Notes: generated by a model from the letters alone, not told the origin. A DNA stretch of 64,000 nt from Diploptera punctata (GCA_030220185.1 JASPKZ010000424.1:62001-126000), one strand, 5' to 3'; counted from the first letter of the stretch, positions 30,323 to 39,530 are shown. Numbers and translations: made by a program.

Positions 30323-30669
30323 TTCATTACCATAGCGTTTTTCAAATATAGAAAATATAATTGCTCTTGTGGGAACGCTGTTGCAACTTGACGCCGCAGT
30401 CTGAGTGATACAGACTGAAATATATTTCCCTATTCTCCTCCTAGCATAAGTACAGCAGCAACATAATTATATGGTAGGCCTACAATTACCTTCACTAAAT
30501 CCACTCCGTGATCATTCTAAAGTGGTTACTAAAAAAAATTAACATTTGTAATTTTATATATTGTTATTACAGAAACGCCAATAGCTTCAAAACATTCTAT
30601 ACAAGTTTTTATTATTGATTTCGTACATCTCAATGATGGATAAATCATATTTGAAGAGAAAAATTATAC

Positions 30670-30742
30670 GCTCAGACCGGGACTTGAACCCGGGACCCTT
30701 GGTTCTCTAGACCAAGTGCTCTACCAACTGAGCTACCTGAGC
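30670..30742 (-). ncRNA. tRNA-like unit 1
   Basis: Reference form. Acceptor stem GCTCAGG/TCTGAGC (one G-T at position 7), D arm GCTC/GAGC with GG in the loop, T arm CCGGG/CCCGG with loop TTCAAGT. The anticodon region is CTTGG-TCTAGAGAA-CCAAG, giving a nine-base loop. If instead the stem is TTGGT/ACCAA, the loop is CTAGAGA with anticodon AGA and one extra base before the stem. No CCA is encoded. Confidence 0.75.
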
Positions 30743-30962
30743 AAGTACCGATCTAAACGCAAATCTTTCTCTATATACATTGTAATTCCCATCCACCAAA
30801 TGCTGTGAAGACATGCTTCTATCTTGCAAATGGCGGCTCCTTTATTAAGAAGACATATTTGGGAATTATACATTACAGCCAGTACGGCTTTTTCCAAGTT
30901 TTTATTATTGATTTCGTACATCTCAATGATGGATAAATCATATTTGAAGAGAAAAATTATAC

Positions 30963-31035
30963 GCTCAGACCGGGACTTGAACCCGGGACGCTTGGTTCTC
31001 TAGACCAAGTGCTCTACCAACTGAGCTACCTGAGT
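30963..31035 (-). ncRNA. tRNA-like unit 2
   Basis: As unit 1, except first base A instead of G (breaking the 1-72 pair) and one G-to-C change in the variable region. Confidence 0.7.
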
Positions 31036-31255
31036 AAGTACCGATCAAAACGCAAATCTTTCTCTATATACATTGTAATTCCCATCCACCAAATGCTGTG
31101 AAGCCATGCTTCTATCTTGCAAATGGCGGCTCCTTTATTAAGAAGACATATTTGGGAATTATACATTACAGCCAGTACGGCTTTTTCCAAGTTTTTATTA
31201 TTGATTTCGTACATCTCAATGGTGGAAAAATCATATTTGAAGAGAAAAATTATAC

Positions 31256-31328
31256 GCTCAGACCGGGACTTGAACCCGGGACCCTTGGTTCTCTAGACCA
31301 AGTGCTCTACCAACTGAGCTACCTGAGC
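31256..31328 (-). ncRNA. tRNA-like unit 3 (subtype A)
   Basis: Identical in the head to unit 1. First member of the trimeric higher-order repeat; it carries GGTGGAAAAATC in the body in place of ATGGATAAATC. Confidence 0.75.
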
Positions 31329-31554
31329 AAGTTCCGATCTAAACGCAAATCTTTCTCTATATACATTGTAATTCCCATCCACCAAATGCTGTGAAGCCAT
31401 GCTTCTATCTTGCAAATGGCGGCTCCTTTATTAAGAAGACACATTTGGGAATTATACATTACAGCCAGTACGGCTTTTTCCAAGTTTTTATTATTGATTT
31501 CGTACATCTCAATAATGGATAAATCATAGGTGTATTTGAAGAGAAAAATTATAC

Positions 31555-31627
31555 GCTCAGACCGGGACTTGAACCCGGGACCCTTGATTCTCTAGACCAA
31601 GTGCTCTACCAACTGAGCTACCTGAGC
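31555..31627 (-). ncRNA. tRNA-like unit 4 (subtype B)
   Basis: Carries GAATCAAG for GAACCAAG, so the anticodon stem has a G-T in place of a G-C pair. The downstream body has the AGGTGT insertion that defines subtype B. Confidence 0.72.
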
Positions 31628-31852
31628 AAGTTCCGATCTAAACGCAAATCTTTCTCTATATACATTGTAATTCCCATCCACCAAATGCTGTGAAGCCATG
31701 CTTCTATCTTGCAAATGGCAGCTCCTTTATTAAGAAGACATATTTGGGAATTATACATTACAGCCAGTACGGCTTTTTCCAAGTTTTTATTATGATTTCG
31801 TACATCTCAATAATGGATAAATCATAGGTGTATTTGAAGAGAAAAATTATAC

Positions 31853-31925
31853 GCTCAGACCGGGACTTGAACCCGGGACCCTTGATTCTCTAGACCAAGT
31901 GCTCTACCAACTGAGCTACCTGAGC
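31853..31925 (-). ncRNA. tRNA-like unit 5 (subtype B)
   Basis: Same head as unit 4. The body lacks one T in the TTATTATTGATTT stretch. Confidence 0.72.
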
Positions 31926-32145
31926 AAGTTCCGATCTAAACGCAAATCTTTCTCTATATACATTGTAATTCCCATCCACCAAATGCTGTGAAGCCATGCT
32001 TCTATCTTGCAAATGGCGGCTCCTTTATTAAGAAGACATATTTGGGAATTATACATTACAGCCAGTACGGCTTTTTCCAAGTTTTTATTATTGATTTCGT
32101 ACATCTCAATGGTGGAAAAATCATATTTGAAGAGAAAAATTATAC

Positions 32146-32218
32146 GCTCAGACCGGGACTTGAACCCGGGACCCTTGGTTCTCTAGACCAAGTGCTCTAC
32201 CAACTGAGCTACCTGAGC
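32146..32218 (-). ncRNA. tRNA-like unit 6 (subtype A)
   Basis: Duplicate of unit 3, exactly 890 bases to its right, including the GGTGGAAAAATC variant. Confidence 0.75.
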
Positions 32219-32444
32219 AAGTTCCGATCTAAACGCAAATCTTTCTCTATATACATTGTAATTCCCATCCACCAAATGCTGTGAAGCCATGCTTCTATCT
32301 TGCAAATGGCGGCTCCTTTATTAAGAAGACACATTTGGGAATTATACATTACAGCCAGTACGGCTTTTTCCAAGTTTTTATTATTGATTTCGTACATCTC
32401 AATAATGGATAAATCATAGGTGTATTTGAAGAGAAAAATTATAC

Positions 32445-32517
32445 GCTCAGACCGGGACTTGAACCCGGGACCCTTGATTCTCTAGACCAAGTGCTCTACC
32501 AACTGAGCTACCTGAGC
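32445..32517 (-). ncRNA. tRNA-like unit 7 (subtype B)
   Basis: Duplicate of unit 4 at the same 890-base offset. Confidence 0.72.
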
Positions 32518-32742
32518 AAGTTCCGATCTAAACGCAAATCTTTCTCTATATACATTGTAATTCCCATCCACCAAATGCTGTGAAGCCATGCTTCTATCTT
32601 GCAAATGGCAGCTCCTTTATTAAGAAGACATATTTGGGAATTATACATTACAGCCAGTACGGCTTTTTCCAAGTTTTTATTATTGATTCGTACATCTCAA
32701 TAATGGATAAATCATAGGTGTATTTGAAGAGAAAAATTATAC

Positions 32743-32815
32743 GCTCAGACCGGGACTTGAACCCGGGACCCTTGATTCTCTAGACCAAGTGCTCTACCAA
32801 CTGAGCTACCTGAGC
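32743..32815 (-). ncRNA. tRNA-like unit 8 (subtype B)
   Basis: Duplicate of unit 5 at the same offset. The missing T in the body lies at a slightly different place. Confidence 0.72.
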
Positions 32816-33041
32816 AAGTTCCGATCTAAACGCAAATCTTTCTCTATATACATTGTAATTCCCATCCACCAAATGCTGTGAAGCCATGCTTCTATCTTGC
32901 AAATGGCAGCTCCTTTATTAAGAAGACATATTTGGGAATTATACATTACAGCCAGTACGGCTTTTTCCAAGTTTTTATTATTGATTTCGTACATCTCAAT
33001 AATGGATAAATCATAGGTGTATTTGAAGAGAAAAATTATAC

Positions 33042-33114
33042 GCTCAGACCGGGACTTGAACCCGGGACCCTTGATTCTCTAGACCAAGTGCTCTACCAAC
33101 TGAGCTACCTGTGC
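33042..33114 (-). ncRNA. tRNA-like unit 9 (subtype B)
   Basis: Subtype B anticodon stem. The acceptor begins GCACAGG instead of GCTCAGG, losing the 3-70 pair. Confidence 0.68.
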
Positions 33115-33334
33115 AAGTTCCGATCTAAACGCAAATCTTTCTCTATATACATTGTAATTCCCATCCACCAAATGCTGTGAAGCCATGCTTCTATCTTGCA
33201 AATGGCGGCTCCTTTATTAAGAAGACATATTTGGGAATTATACATTACAGCCAGTACGGCTTTTTCCAAGTTTTTATTATTGATTTCGTACATCTCAATA
33301 ATGGATAAATCATATTTGAAGAGAAAAATTATAC

Positions 33335-33407
33335 GCTCAGACCGGGACTTGAACCCGGGACCCCTGGTTCTCTAGACCAAGTGCTCTACCAACTGAGCTA
33401 CCTGAGC
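33335..33407 (-). ncRNA. tRNA-like unit 10
   Basis: One change in the 3' side of the anticodon stem (CCAGG for CCAAG); otherwise as unit 1. Confidence 0.72.
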
Positions 33408-33627
33408 AAGTACCGATCTAAACGCAAATCTTTCTCTATATACATTGTAATTCCCATCCACCAAATGCTGCGAAGCCATGCTTCTATCTTGCAAATGGCG
33501 GTTCCTTTATTAAGAAGACATATTTGGGAATTATACATTACAGCCAGTACGGCTTTTTCCAAGTTTTTATTATTGATTTCGTACATCTCAATGATTGATA
33601 AATCATATTTGAAGAGAAAAATTATAC

Positions 33628-33699
33628 GCTCAGACCGGGACTTGAACCGGGACCCTTGGTTCTCTAGACCAAGTGCTCTACCAACTGAGCTACCTGAGC
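33628..33699 (-). ncRNA. tRNA-like unit 11, 72 nt
   Basis: One base is missing from the 5' side of the T arm, which weakens the stem and the spacing between the variable loop and the B box. Confidence 0.65.
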
Positions 33700-33919
33700 A
33701 AGTACCGATCTAAACGCAAATCTTTCTCTATATACATTGTAATTCCCATCCACCAAATGCTGTGAAGACATGCTTCTATCTTGCAAATGGCGGCTCCTTT
33801 ATTAAGAAGACATAATTGGGAATTATACATTACAGCCAGTACGGCTTTTTCCAAGTTTTTATTATTGATTTCGTACATCTCAATGATGGATAAATCATAT
33901 TTGAAGAGAAAAATTATAC

Positions 33920-33943
33920 GCTCAGACCGGGACTTGAACCCGG
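33920..33943 (-). pseudogene. tRNA-like unit 12, truncated at the inversion point
   Basis: Only the 3' 24 bases (T arm and acceptor strand) remain. The next base starts AAGCATGTCTTCACAGC of a plus-strand unit, so this marks the orientation switch. Confidence 0.85.
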
Positions 33944-34019
33944 AAGCATGTCTTCACAGCATTTGGTGGATGGGAATTACAATGTATATAGAGAAAGATT
34001 TGCGTTTAGATCGGTACTT

Positions 34020-34092
34020 GCTCAGGTAGCTCAGTTGGTAGAGCACTTGGTCTAGAGAACTAAGGGTCCCGGGTTCAAGTCCCGGTCTGAGC
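34020..34092 (+). ncRNA. tRNA-like unit 13
   Basis: First plus-strand head. CTAAG replaces CCAAG in the anticodon stem. The terminator ATTTTTCTC follows at 34097. Confidence 0.72.
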
Positions 34093-34312
34093 GTATAATT
34101 TTTCTCTTCAAATATGATTTATCCATCATTGAGATGTACGAAATCAATAATAAAAACTTGGAAAAAGCCGTACTGGCTGTAATGTATAATTCCCAAATAT
34201 GTCTTCTTAATAAAGGAGCCGCCATTTGCAAGATAGAAGCATGTCTTCACAGCATTTGGTGGATGGGAATTACAATGTATATAGAGAAAGATTTGCGTTT
34301 AGATCGGTACTT

Positions 34313-34385
34313 GCTCAGGTAGCTCAGTTGGTAGAGCACTTGGTCTAGAGAACCAAGGGTCCCGGGTTCAAGTCCCGGTCTGAGC
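34313..34385 (+). ncRNA. tRNA-like unit 14
   Basis: Head as unit 1. The body has lost one T in GATTTATCC. Confidence 0.75.
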
Positions 34386-34604
34386 GTATAATTTTTCTCT
34401 TCAAATATGATTATCCATCATTGAGATGTACGAAATCAATAATAAAAACTTGGAAAAAGCCGTACTGGCTGTAATGTATAATTCCCAAATATGTCTTCTT
34501 AATAAAGGAGCCGCCATTTGCAAGATAGAAGCATGTCTTCACAGCATTTGGTGGATGGGAATTACAATGTATATAGAGAAAGATTTGCGTTTAGATCGGT
34601 ACTT

Positions 34605-34677
34605 GCTCAGGTAGCTCAGTTGGTAGAGCACTTGGTCTAGAGAACCAAGGGTCCCGGGTTCAAGTCCTGGTCTGAGC
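34605..34677 (+). ncRNA. tRNA-like unit 15
   Basis: The T arm 3' strand is CCTGG instead of CCCGG, which is tolerated as a G-T pair. Confidence 0.73.
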
Positions 34678-34897
34678 GTATAATTTTTCTCTTCAAATAT
34701 GATTTATCCATCATTGAGATGTACGAAATCAATAATAAAAACTTGGAAAAAGCCGTACTGGCTGTAATGTATAATTCCCAAATATGTCTTCTTAATAAAG
34801 GAGCCGCCATTTGCAAGATAGAAGCATGTCTTCACAGCATTTGGTGGATGGGAATTACAATGTATATAGAGAAAGATTTGCGTTTAGATCGGTACTT

Positions 34898-34970
34898 GCT
34901 CAGGTAGCTCAGTTGGTAGAGCACTTGGTCTAGAGAACCAAGGGTCCCGGGTTCAAGTCCCGGTCTGAGC
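34898..34970 (+). ncRNA. tRNA-like unit 16
   Basis: Head identical to unit 1. Confidence 0.75.
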
Positions 34971-35190
34971 GTATAATTTTTCTCTTCAAATATGATTTAT
35001 CCATCATTGAGATGTACGAAATCAATAATAAAAACTTGGAAAAAGCCGTACTGGCTGTAATGTATAATTCCCAAATATGTCTTCTTAATAAAGGAGCCGC
35101 CATTTGCAAGATAGAAGCATGTCTTCACAGCATTTGGTGGATGGGAATTACAATGTATATAGAGAAAGATTTGCGTTTAGATCGGTACTT

Positions 35191-35263
35191 GCTCAGGTAG
35201 CTCAGTTGGTAGAGCACTTGGTCTAGAGAACCAAGGGTCCCGGGTTCAAGTCCCGGTCTGAGC
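35191..35263 (+). ncRNA. tRNA-like unit 17, last of the array
   Basis: Head identical to unit 1. It is followed by only 21 bases of unit sequence (through TTTTTCTCTTCAAAT) before the direct repeat, so the terminator is kept and the rest of the body is missing. Confidence 0.75.
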
Positions 35264-35587
35264 GTATAATTTTTCTCTTCAAATATTCTATACAAGTTGT
35301 ATATTAGATGTGTCTTATTTTTGATCACGGCTGTACGTGATAAAATAAGTTTCGTTGAAAGGGGATGGTTCTGTGTCATCTCCTCTAACCGCTGTTCCAA
35401 TAATTGAGCTCACCCCTAACTTTATTAAATAAATGTGTGATAATTATGCGTTCCATAATGCTATTCTTTTCAAACATGGGACACCCACTTTCTTGGCAAG
35501 TTATGAATGAAACCATTTAACTTAATTATTTATTTCAAATTAGTTAAATAATAAATCAATCTCACATAAATGGACACGTTTACTAAA

Positions 35588-35895
35588 GTCCATCCGTTTA
35601 ATGTGTAGAGAAATTCGCGCATCATGTTAGTGGGAGACAGGGCGGAGCCTAAGAGCGCATGCGCCCCCTTGCTTTCCAAGTTAGTCTGAAGGTGAACGAT
35701 GGACAGTACGATCCCCGCGAGTTCTGCATAAGCATTCCGTTGCGAACATTCAACAAGAGCGAAATGAGTAATGTCACATGATCTGTTAACCCTCCTGCAC
35801 TTCCTTCCGGGGCCACATTGAACGTGCATTTTTGCCCGCCTCCTGCGTACATGGCTTATTTCGAACAACTTTTCTACACATTTTACGAACACACT
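35588..35895 (-). repeat. Repeat J, copy 1
   Basis: Shares ATGTGTAGAGAAATTCGC, AGAGCGAAATGAGTAATGTC and TTTGCCCGCCTCCTGCGTA with 61690-61900. GC-richer than its surroundings. It interrupts element G: copy 1 of G reads TTTACTAGAAAGAATTGC straight through. No recognised product; a 147-codon minus frame spans it but is not matched by the other copy. Confidence 0.6.
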
Positions 35896-35950
35896 GTAGA
35901 AAGAATTGCTCCATAAGAGCAATGCTATTTTGTAGACATGAAAACCCCCT

Positions 35951-36030
35951 ATAGAGTCCAGATTTCTATGCAATTACATTTTTCCTCCCGCTAGGCTAAT
36001 GTATCAGACTAATAACTTAAAATGTTACAT
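35951..36030 (+). repeat. hAT-like solo end
   Basis: TAGAGTCCAGATTTCTATGC followed by AATTACATTTTT resembles the 29435 terminus and the sequence at 56522. The partner end was not found. The stretch 36031-36335 has no recognised feature. Confidence 0.4.
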
Positions 36031-36335
36031 ATTCCAAAGAATACTACATATGCTTGTCTATATCCGTACATTCCCACATGATGCAAGGGTCCTCCCTTGT
36101 GGGAGTAACTTAAACAAGCTAATTTAGTTACACTTATTTCAGAGACAAAACAAGAAGTGATTTGATGAGGAATGTGCCGACATTGTAAATAAAAGAAAGC
36201 TAGGAAAAATGAATTGATTACACGAGTCAAATGAAGTAAATTTTAGAACAAATGAGTAATATTAAACGGGAAACCACTATGTTATTGATGACTAAAAAGA
36301 GGGAATATTTGAGAGATATGATTAATGAACTTGAA

Positions 36336-36775
36336 ATGAATGGCTCCGAAACTTGGACTCTTACTTTAAAGGAGGAGAAATGATTACGAGTATTTCAGAA
36401 TAAAGTTATTAGGAAAGTTTTGGACCAAAGAGAGATGAACAGACATGCGAATGGATAAGACTACATAACAGTGAGCTACATGATCTGTATTGGAAACCAG
36501 ATATAATAAGAACAGTTAACTCTTGTAGAATGCGATGGGCAGGACATGTGGCACAAATGGGGAACGAAAGACGTGCATGGAAGGTTCTTGTAGGAAAACC
36601 AGAGGGAAAACGCCCAGTTGGTAAACCAAGAATGAGATGGAAGAATAACATTAACCATGATTTGAGGGAACAGGGAATGATTGGAAAACATTAGCTCAGG
36701 ATATGGATGTGAGGAGAGCTTACGTTCGCGCGGCCATGAACCTATGGTTTCGATTGTGCCAGTTAGTTATTTAGT
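36336..36775 (+). mobile_element. LINE-A fragment
   Basis: Begins at a CETWTLTLKEE-like block (36345), then KVIRKVLDQREMNRHANG in shifted frames, CRMRWAGHVAQMGNERRAW near 36530 and KPEGKRPVGKPRMRWKN. It ends AACCTATGGTTTCGATTGTG at the usual 3' position. Stretch 36776-37050 has nothing recognised. Confidence 0.75.
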
Positions 36776-37054
36776 TATACTGTCGTTTTTAAAATGAAAT
36801 ACAGTAATTAACATTAAGCTGAAGGGAACATAAATACGATATAGTTTTATGTTGCTGTCATGGTTTTATAGTCTTCCCAATCCATCTTTCTAGTCTGTTT
36901 AACGTAAAACTTAAAAGAAGCCATTCATATCTTCTGCTCTAGTGGATTTACTGTTCTTAATCAGCCTCTCATTACTCACCAAAACTTTTTACAAGCCTGT
37001 TTATGCGCTCGGTTTCTTTACATCAAGTAGGCTATATAACTGAAGCCATAAGAT

Positions 37055-37748
37055 TAACTAAACTAATTCACTGGCACTATAGAACCTGCAAGTCATGACC
37101 GCACGGACATAAGCTCTCCATGCATTCCTAACTTGAGTTGATGTTTTCCAATCATCCCCTGTATAATCTACTTCCCTCAAATCATGGTTAATGTTATTCT
37201 CCCAACCTCATTCTTGGTCTACTAACTGGGCGTTTTCCCTCTGGTTTTCCTACCATAAGCTTCCATGCCCCTCTTTCATTCCCCATTCGTGCCAAATGCC
37301 CTGTCTTCATAGTCTACGAGACTTAAATGTTCTTATTAGACCTGGTTTCCTATAAACATCATGTAGCTCACTGTTATGTAGTCTTCTCCATTCACCTGTC
37401 TATTCTTCTCTCTTTGGTCCAAAAATTTCCTTAAGAACTTTATTCTCAAACATTTGTAATCTTTTCTCCTCCCTTGAAGTAAGAGTCCATGTTTCGCATC
37501 CATATAATGTAACTGGTAGAATAACAGTTTTATATATTTTCAGTTTAACGTTTTTTGAACGGAGTTGGGATAACAAGTGTCTCTGTAATGCATAATAGCA
37601 CGCATTTCCAGAATTAAGTCTATGTTTAATTTCTATGTGCACCTGATTCCTATTTGTAATATAATTGTGTCTAGGTATTTAAATTCAACCATTTCTTCAA
37701 CATTTCCGCCATTTGTTATTAACTGCCCATTTCCATTATACAACGTGT
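37055..37748 (-). mobile_element. LINE-A fragment
   Basis: Starts at the 3' junction AACTAATTCACTGGCACTAT. The best open stretch, 37642-37400, reads HIEIKHRLNSGNACYYALQR, LKIYKTVILPVTLYGCETWT and LQMFENKVLKEIFGPKREE. The upstream piece near 37820-37640 adds NVEEMVEFKYLDTII. It is cut by the 37749 element at its TLYNGNGQ codons. Confidence 0.82.
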
Positions 37749-38122
37749 CCACAAATATAGTATCATACTTTAAACTACTACTACGTCGCTTTGGATAATC
37801 GTATCTAAATGAAATTGGTGACAATCAAAAGAGAAACTCAAAAAGTTTTGTGCATGTTAACAATGTCAACAATGGAGAATAATGGACAACAATACAGAAA
37901 CTAAACTAAATTTAATCGTGTTTTTTGTGGTCAATATGGGTTCATTGTTGGATATTTAGCAAGCAGCGATGTCTGCAGCGCCACTCATGGGGACCATATT
38001 CAGTATCTATGAGGTATAGCAAAAACGTTTTGAGTTTCTCTTTTGATTGTGACCAATTTCATTTAGATACGATTATCCAAAGCGACGTAGTAGTAGTTTA
38101 AAGTATGATACTATATTTGTGG
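37749..38122. mobile_element. Non-autonomous element with about 100-bp inverted repeats
   Basis: Left CCACAAATATAGTATCATAC at 37749 continues through ACTACTACTACGTCGCTTTG to AGAGAAACTCAAAA near 37850. The right arm (38028-38122) is its mirror with about two mismatches. The central 175 bp is unique. It abuts the 5' end of the LINE-A copy. Superfamily not assigned: no clear duplication of the flanks was seen. Confidence 0.8.
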
Positions 38123-38235
38123 ATACGTATAATATACGAGTATTTCACTGTGTGAACATATATATTTTTATTGATGTTTACTTCCAGTCCCAATTTATTA
38201 GTCTATATAATGTGCGTGTTTGGACTTATCTCATT

Positions 38236-38469
38236 CCCCATATATAAGTAGCTCACTGGCTCTATCGAATACGTAGGTTCGTGGCCGCATGGATGTAAAC
38301 CCTCCATACATCTCAATCCTGAGGTAATGTTTTCCAATCCCCACTATAATCAACTTCCCTCAAATCATGCTTAATGTTATTCTTCCACCTCATTTTTGGT
38401 CTAGAAACTGGGCATTTTCCTACAAGAAGATTAATTGCCCCTCTTTCATTCCCAATTCGTACCACCATT

Positions 38470-38470
<1 letters not shown>
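38236..38470 (-). mobile_element. LINE-A 3' fragment
   Basis: From the junction GTAGCTCACTGGCTCTATCG to about GGCATTTTCCTACAAGAAG. Reverse translation gives a damaged GKCPVSRPKMRWKNNI block. Short and truncated. Confidence 0.65.

Positions 38471-38472
<2 letters not shown>

Positions 38473-38514
<42 letters not shown>
38473..38514. repeat. TA microsatellite
   Basis: About 21 TA units, adjoining the palindrome. Confidence 0.95.
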
Positions 38515-38518
<4 letters not shown>

Positions 38519-38755
38519 TAAGAAAGTTCTCTTGGGTTTTCCGCGCCTTGGATTCAAGTTCGGCCTCTGGCCACTGATACCGACGTTTCGGCATGATCCC
38601 AGATGCCATTATCAAGGAATAATGATAATTGCATGGTTTAGATTCACAATAACGATAATTGCATGTGGGATCATGCCGAAACGTCGGAATCAGTGGCCAG
38701 AGGCCGAACTTGAATCCAAGACGCGGAAACCCCAAGAAAACTTTCTTATTCATAC
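38515..38755. repeat. Near-perfect palindrome
   Basis: The arms at 38515-38625 and 38645-38755 share ATGAATAAGAAAGTT, GGATTCAAGTTCGGCCTCTG and GACGTTTCGGCATGATCCC with their mirrors. The centre is around 38630-38645. Long overlapping frames on both strands are artefacts of the symmetry. It resembles the Penelope-derived palindromes structurally but shares no terminal motif with them. Confidence 0.75.
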
Positions 38756-38784
38756 TTATATCCGCGAAAATCTGCAACATATAT

Positions 38785-39105
38785 ACCACCGCTGTGGTCT
38801 CGAGGTAGCGTGCTGCCTTGTCACGCAGCGGGCCCGGGTTCGATCCCCGGTCGGGGCAGTTTTTCTGGGTGAGGTTTTTATCGGGGTTTTTCCTCACCTG
38901 TAAGACAAATGTCAGGAAAACTTTAAGGCCCAAACGGTCCCCGAAATCATATGGCCATCATTATCATCATCCTTCACCGGTGTGGAAAGCAACGGGAAAC
39001 TACCACACCTACACAATTCCCTAGTAAAGCTGCAAGCATAGCATGAAAATGCTATGATTGCAGTGAAGGACCTGCCTTCGGGCAGAATTACTATGGACGG
39101 AGATA
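38785..39105 (+). mobile_element. SINE-C, full-length
   Basis: tRNA-like head 38788-38860: CACCGCTGTGGTCTCGAGGT with A box in GAGGTAGCGTGCTGCC and B box GGGTTCGATCCCC. Body with CTCACCTGTAAGACAAATGT and CATCATCCTTCACCGGTGTG. The 3' end is GGGCAGAATTACTATGGACG followed by a short TATA tail. Best SINE-C head in the window. Confidence 0.88.
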
Positions 39106-39486
39106 TATATATATATAAAGGACCTGCCTTCGGGCAGAATTACTATGGATGGATATATATATCCATCCATAGTAATTCTGCTCGAGGGCAGGTCTTTCAC
39201 TGCATTCATAGCATTTTCATGCTAAGCTTGCAGCTTCACTAAGGAATTGTAGGTGTGGTAGCTTCCCGTTGTTTTCGACACCGGTGAAGGATGCTGATGA
39301 TAAGGATGATGATGATGGCCATATGATTTCTGGGACCGTTTGGGCCTTAAAAGTTTTCCTGACATTTATCTTACAGGTGAGGAAAAACCCCGACAAAAAC
39401 CTCACCCAGAAAAACTGCCCCGATCGGGGATCGAACCCGGGTCCGATGCGTGACAAGGCAGCACGCTACCTCGAGACCACAGCGCT

Positions 39487-39488
<2 letters not shown>
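39106..39488 (-). mobile_element. SINE-C, inverted partner
   Basis: The minus-strand copy faces the previous one tail to tail through a TATATATCCATCC centre at about 39150. The left portion (39113-39150) is a second plus-strand 3' end. The head at about 39415-39485 has B-box mirror GGATCGAACCCGGG. A TA repeat follows (39488-39527). Confidence 0.82.

Positions 39489-39528
<40 letters not shown>
39488..39528. repeat. TA microsatellite
   Basis: About 19 TA units at the head side of the inverted SINE-C. Confidence 0.95.

Positions 39529-39530
<2 letters not shown>

Larger units (their letters stand above)
30608..35284. repeat. Tandem array of Pol III-type tRNA-like units with internal inversion (SINE-T)
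   Basis: Eleven complete units on the minus strand (30608 to about 33919), one truncated unit (33920-33943), then five on the plus strand (33944-35284). Unit length is 292-293 bp, or 298-299 in units with an AGGTGT insertion. Every complete unit has a 72-73-nt tRNA-like head, A box TAGCTCAGTTGG, B box GGTTCAAGTCC and a T5 run seven bases after the head. The body includes AGCATTTGGTGGATGGGAAT and GAGCCGCCATTTGCAAG. The whole array lies between copies of ATTCTATACAAGTT at 30594-30607 and 35285-35298. Every body also contains a 62-codon open frame that I do not regard as a gene. Confidence 0.93.
30334..35952. mobile_element. Foldback element G, copy 2, heavily interrupted
   Basis: The left arm (GCGTTTTTCAAATATAG, GAAAATATAATTGCTCTTG) is at 30334-30368 and the right arm (GAATTGCTCCATAAGAGCAA to GAAAACCCCCTATA) is at 35903-35952. 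Interior sequence matching copy 1 is at 35340-35587. It is split by the tRNA-like array (30608-35284) and by repeat J (35588-35895). The stretch 30425-30593 was not recognised. Confidence 0.6.

Noticed and set aside
30733..35200. A 62-codon open frame beginning MYEINNKNLEKAVLAV, present in most units of the array
   Set aside because: It is read through the body and stops in the tRNA-like head, differs between units only as the DNA does, and the diverged SINE-T copies at 1.3 and 10.6 kb do not keep it open. Recent homogenisation explains it.
30608..35284. CRISPR-like or satellite-only reading of the array
   Set aside because: Units are almost identical throughout with no variable spacers, and each contains a complete Pol III promoter and terminator, so neither label fits.
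35530..35973. 147-codon minus-strand frame across repeat J
   Set aside because: It crosses the J/G border and is not conserved in the second J copy.
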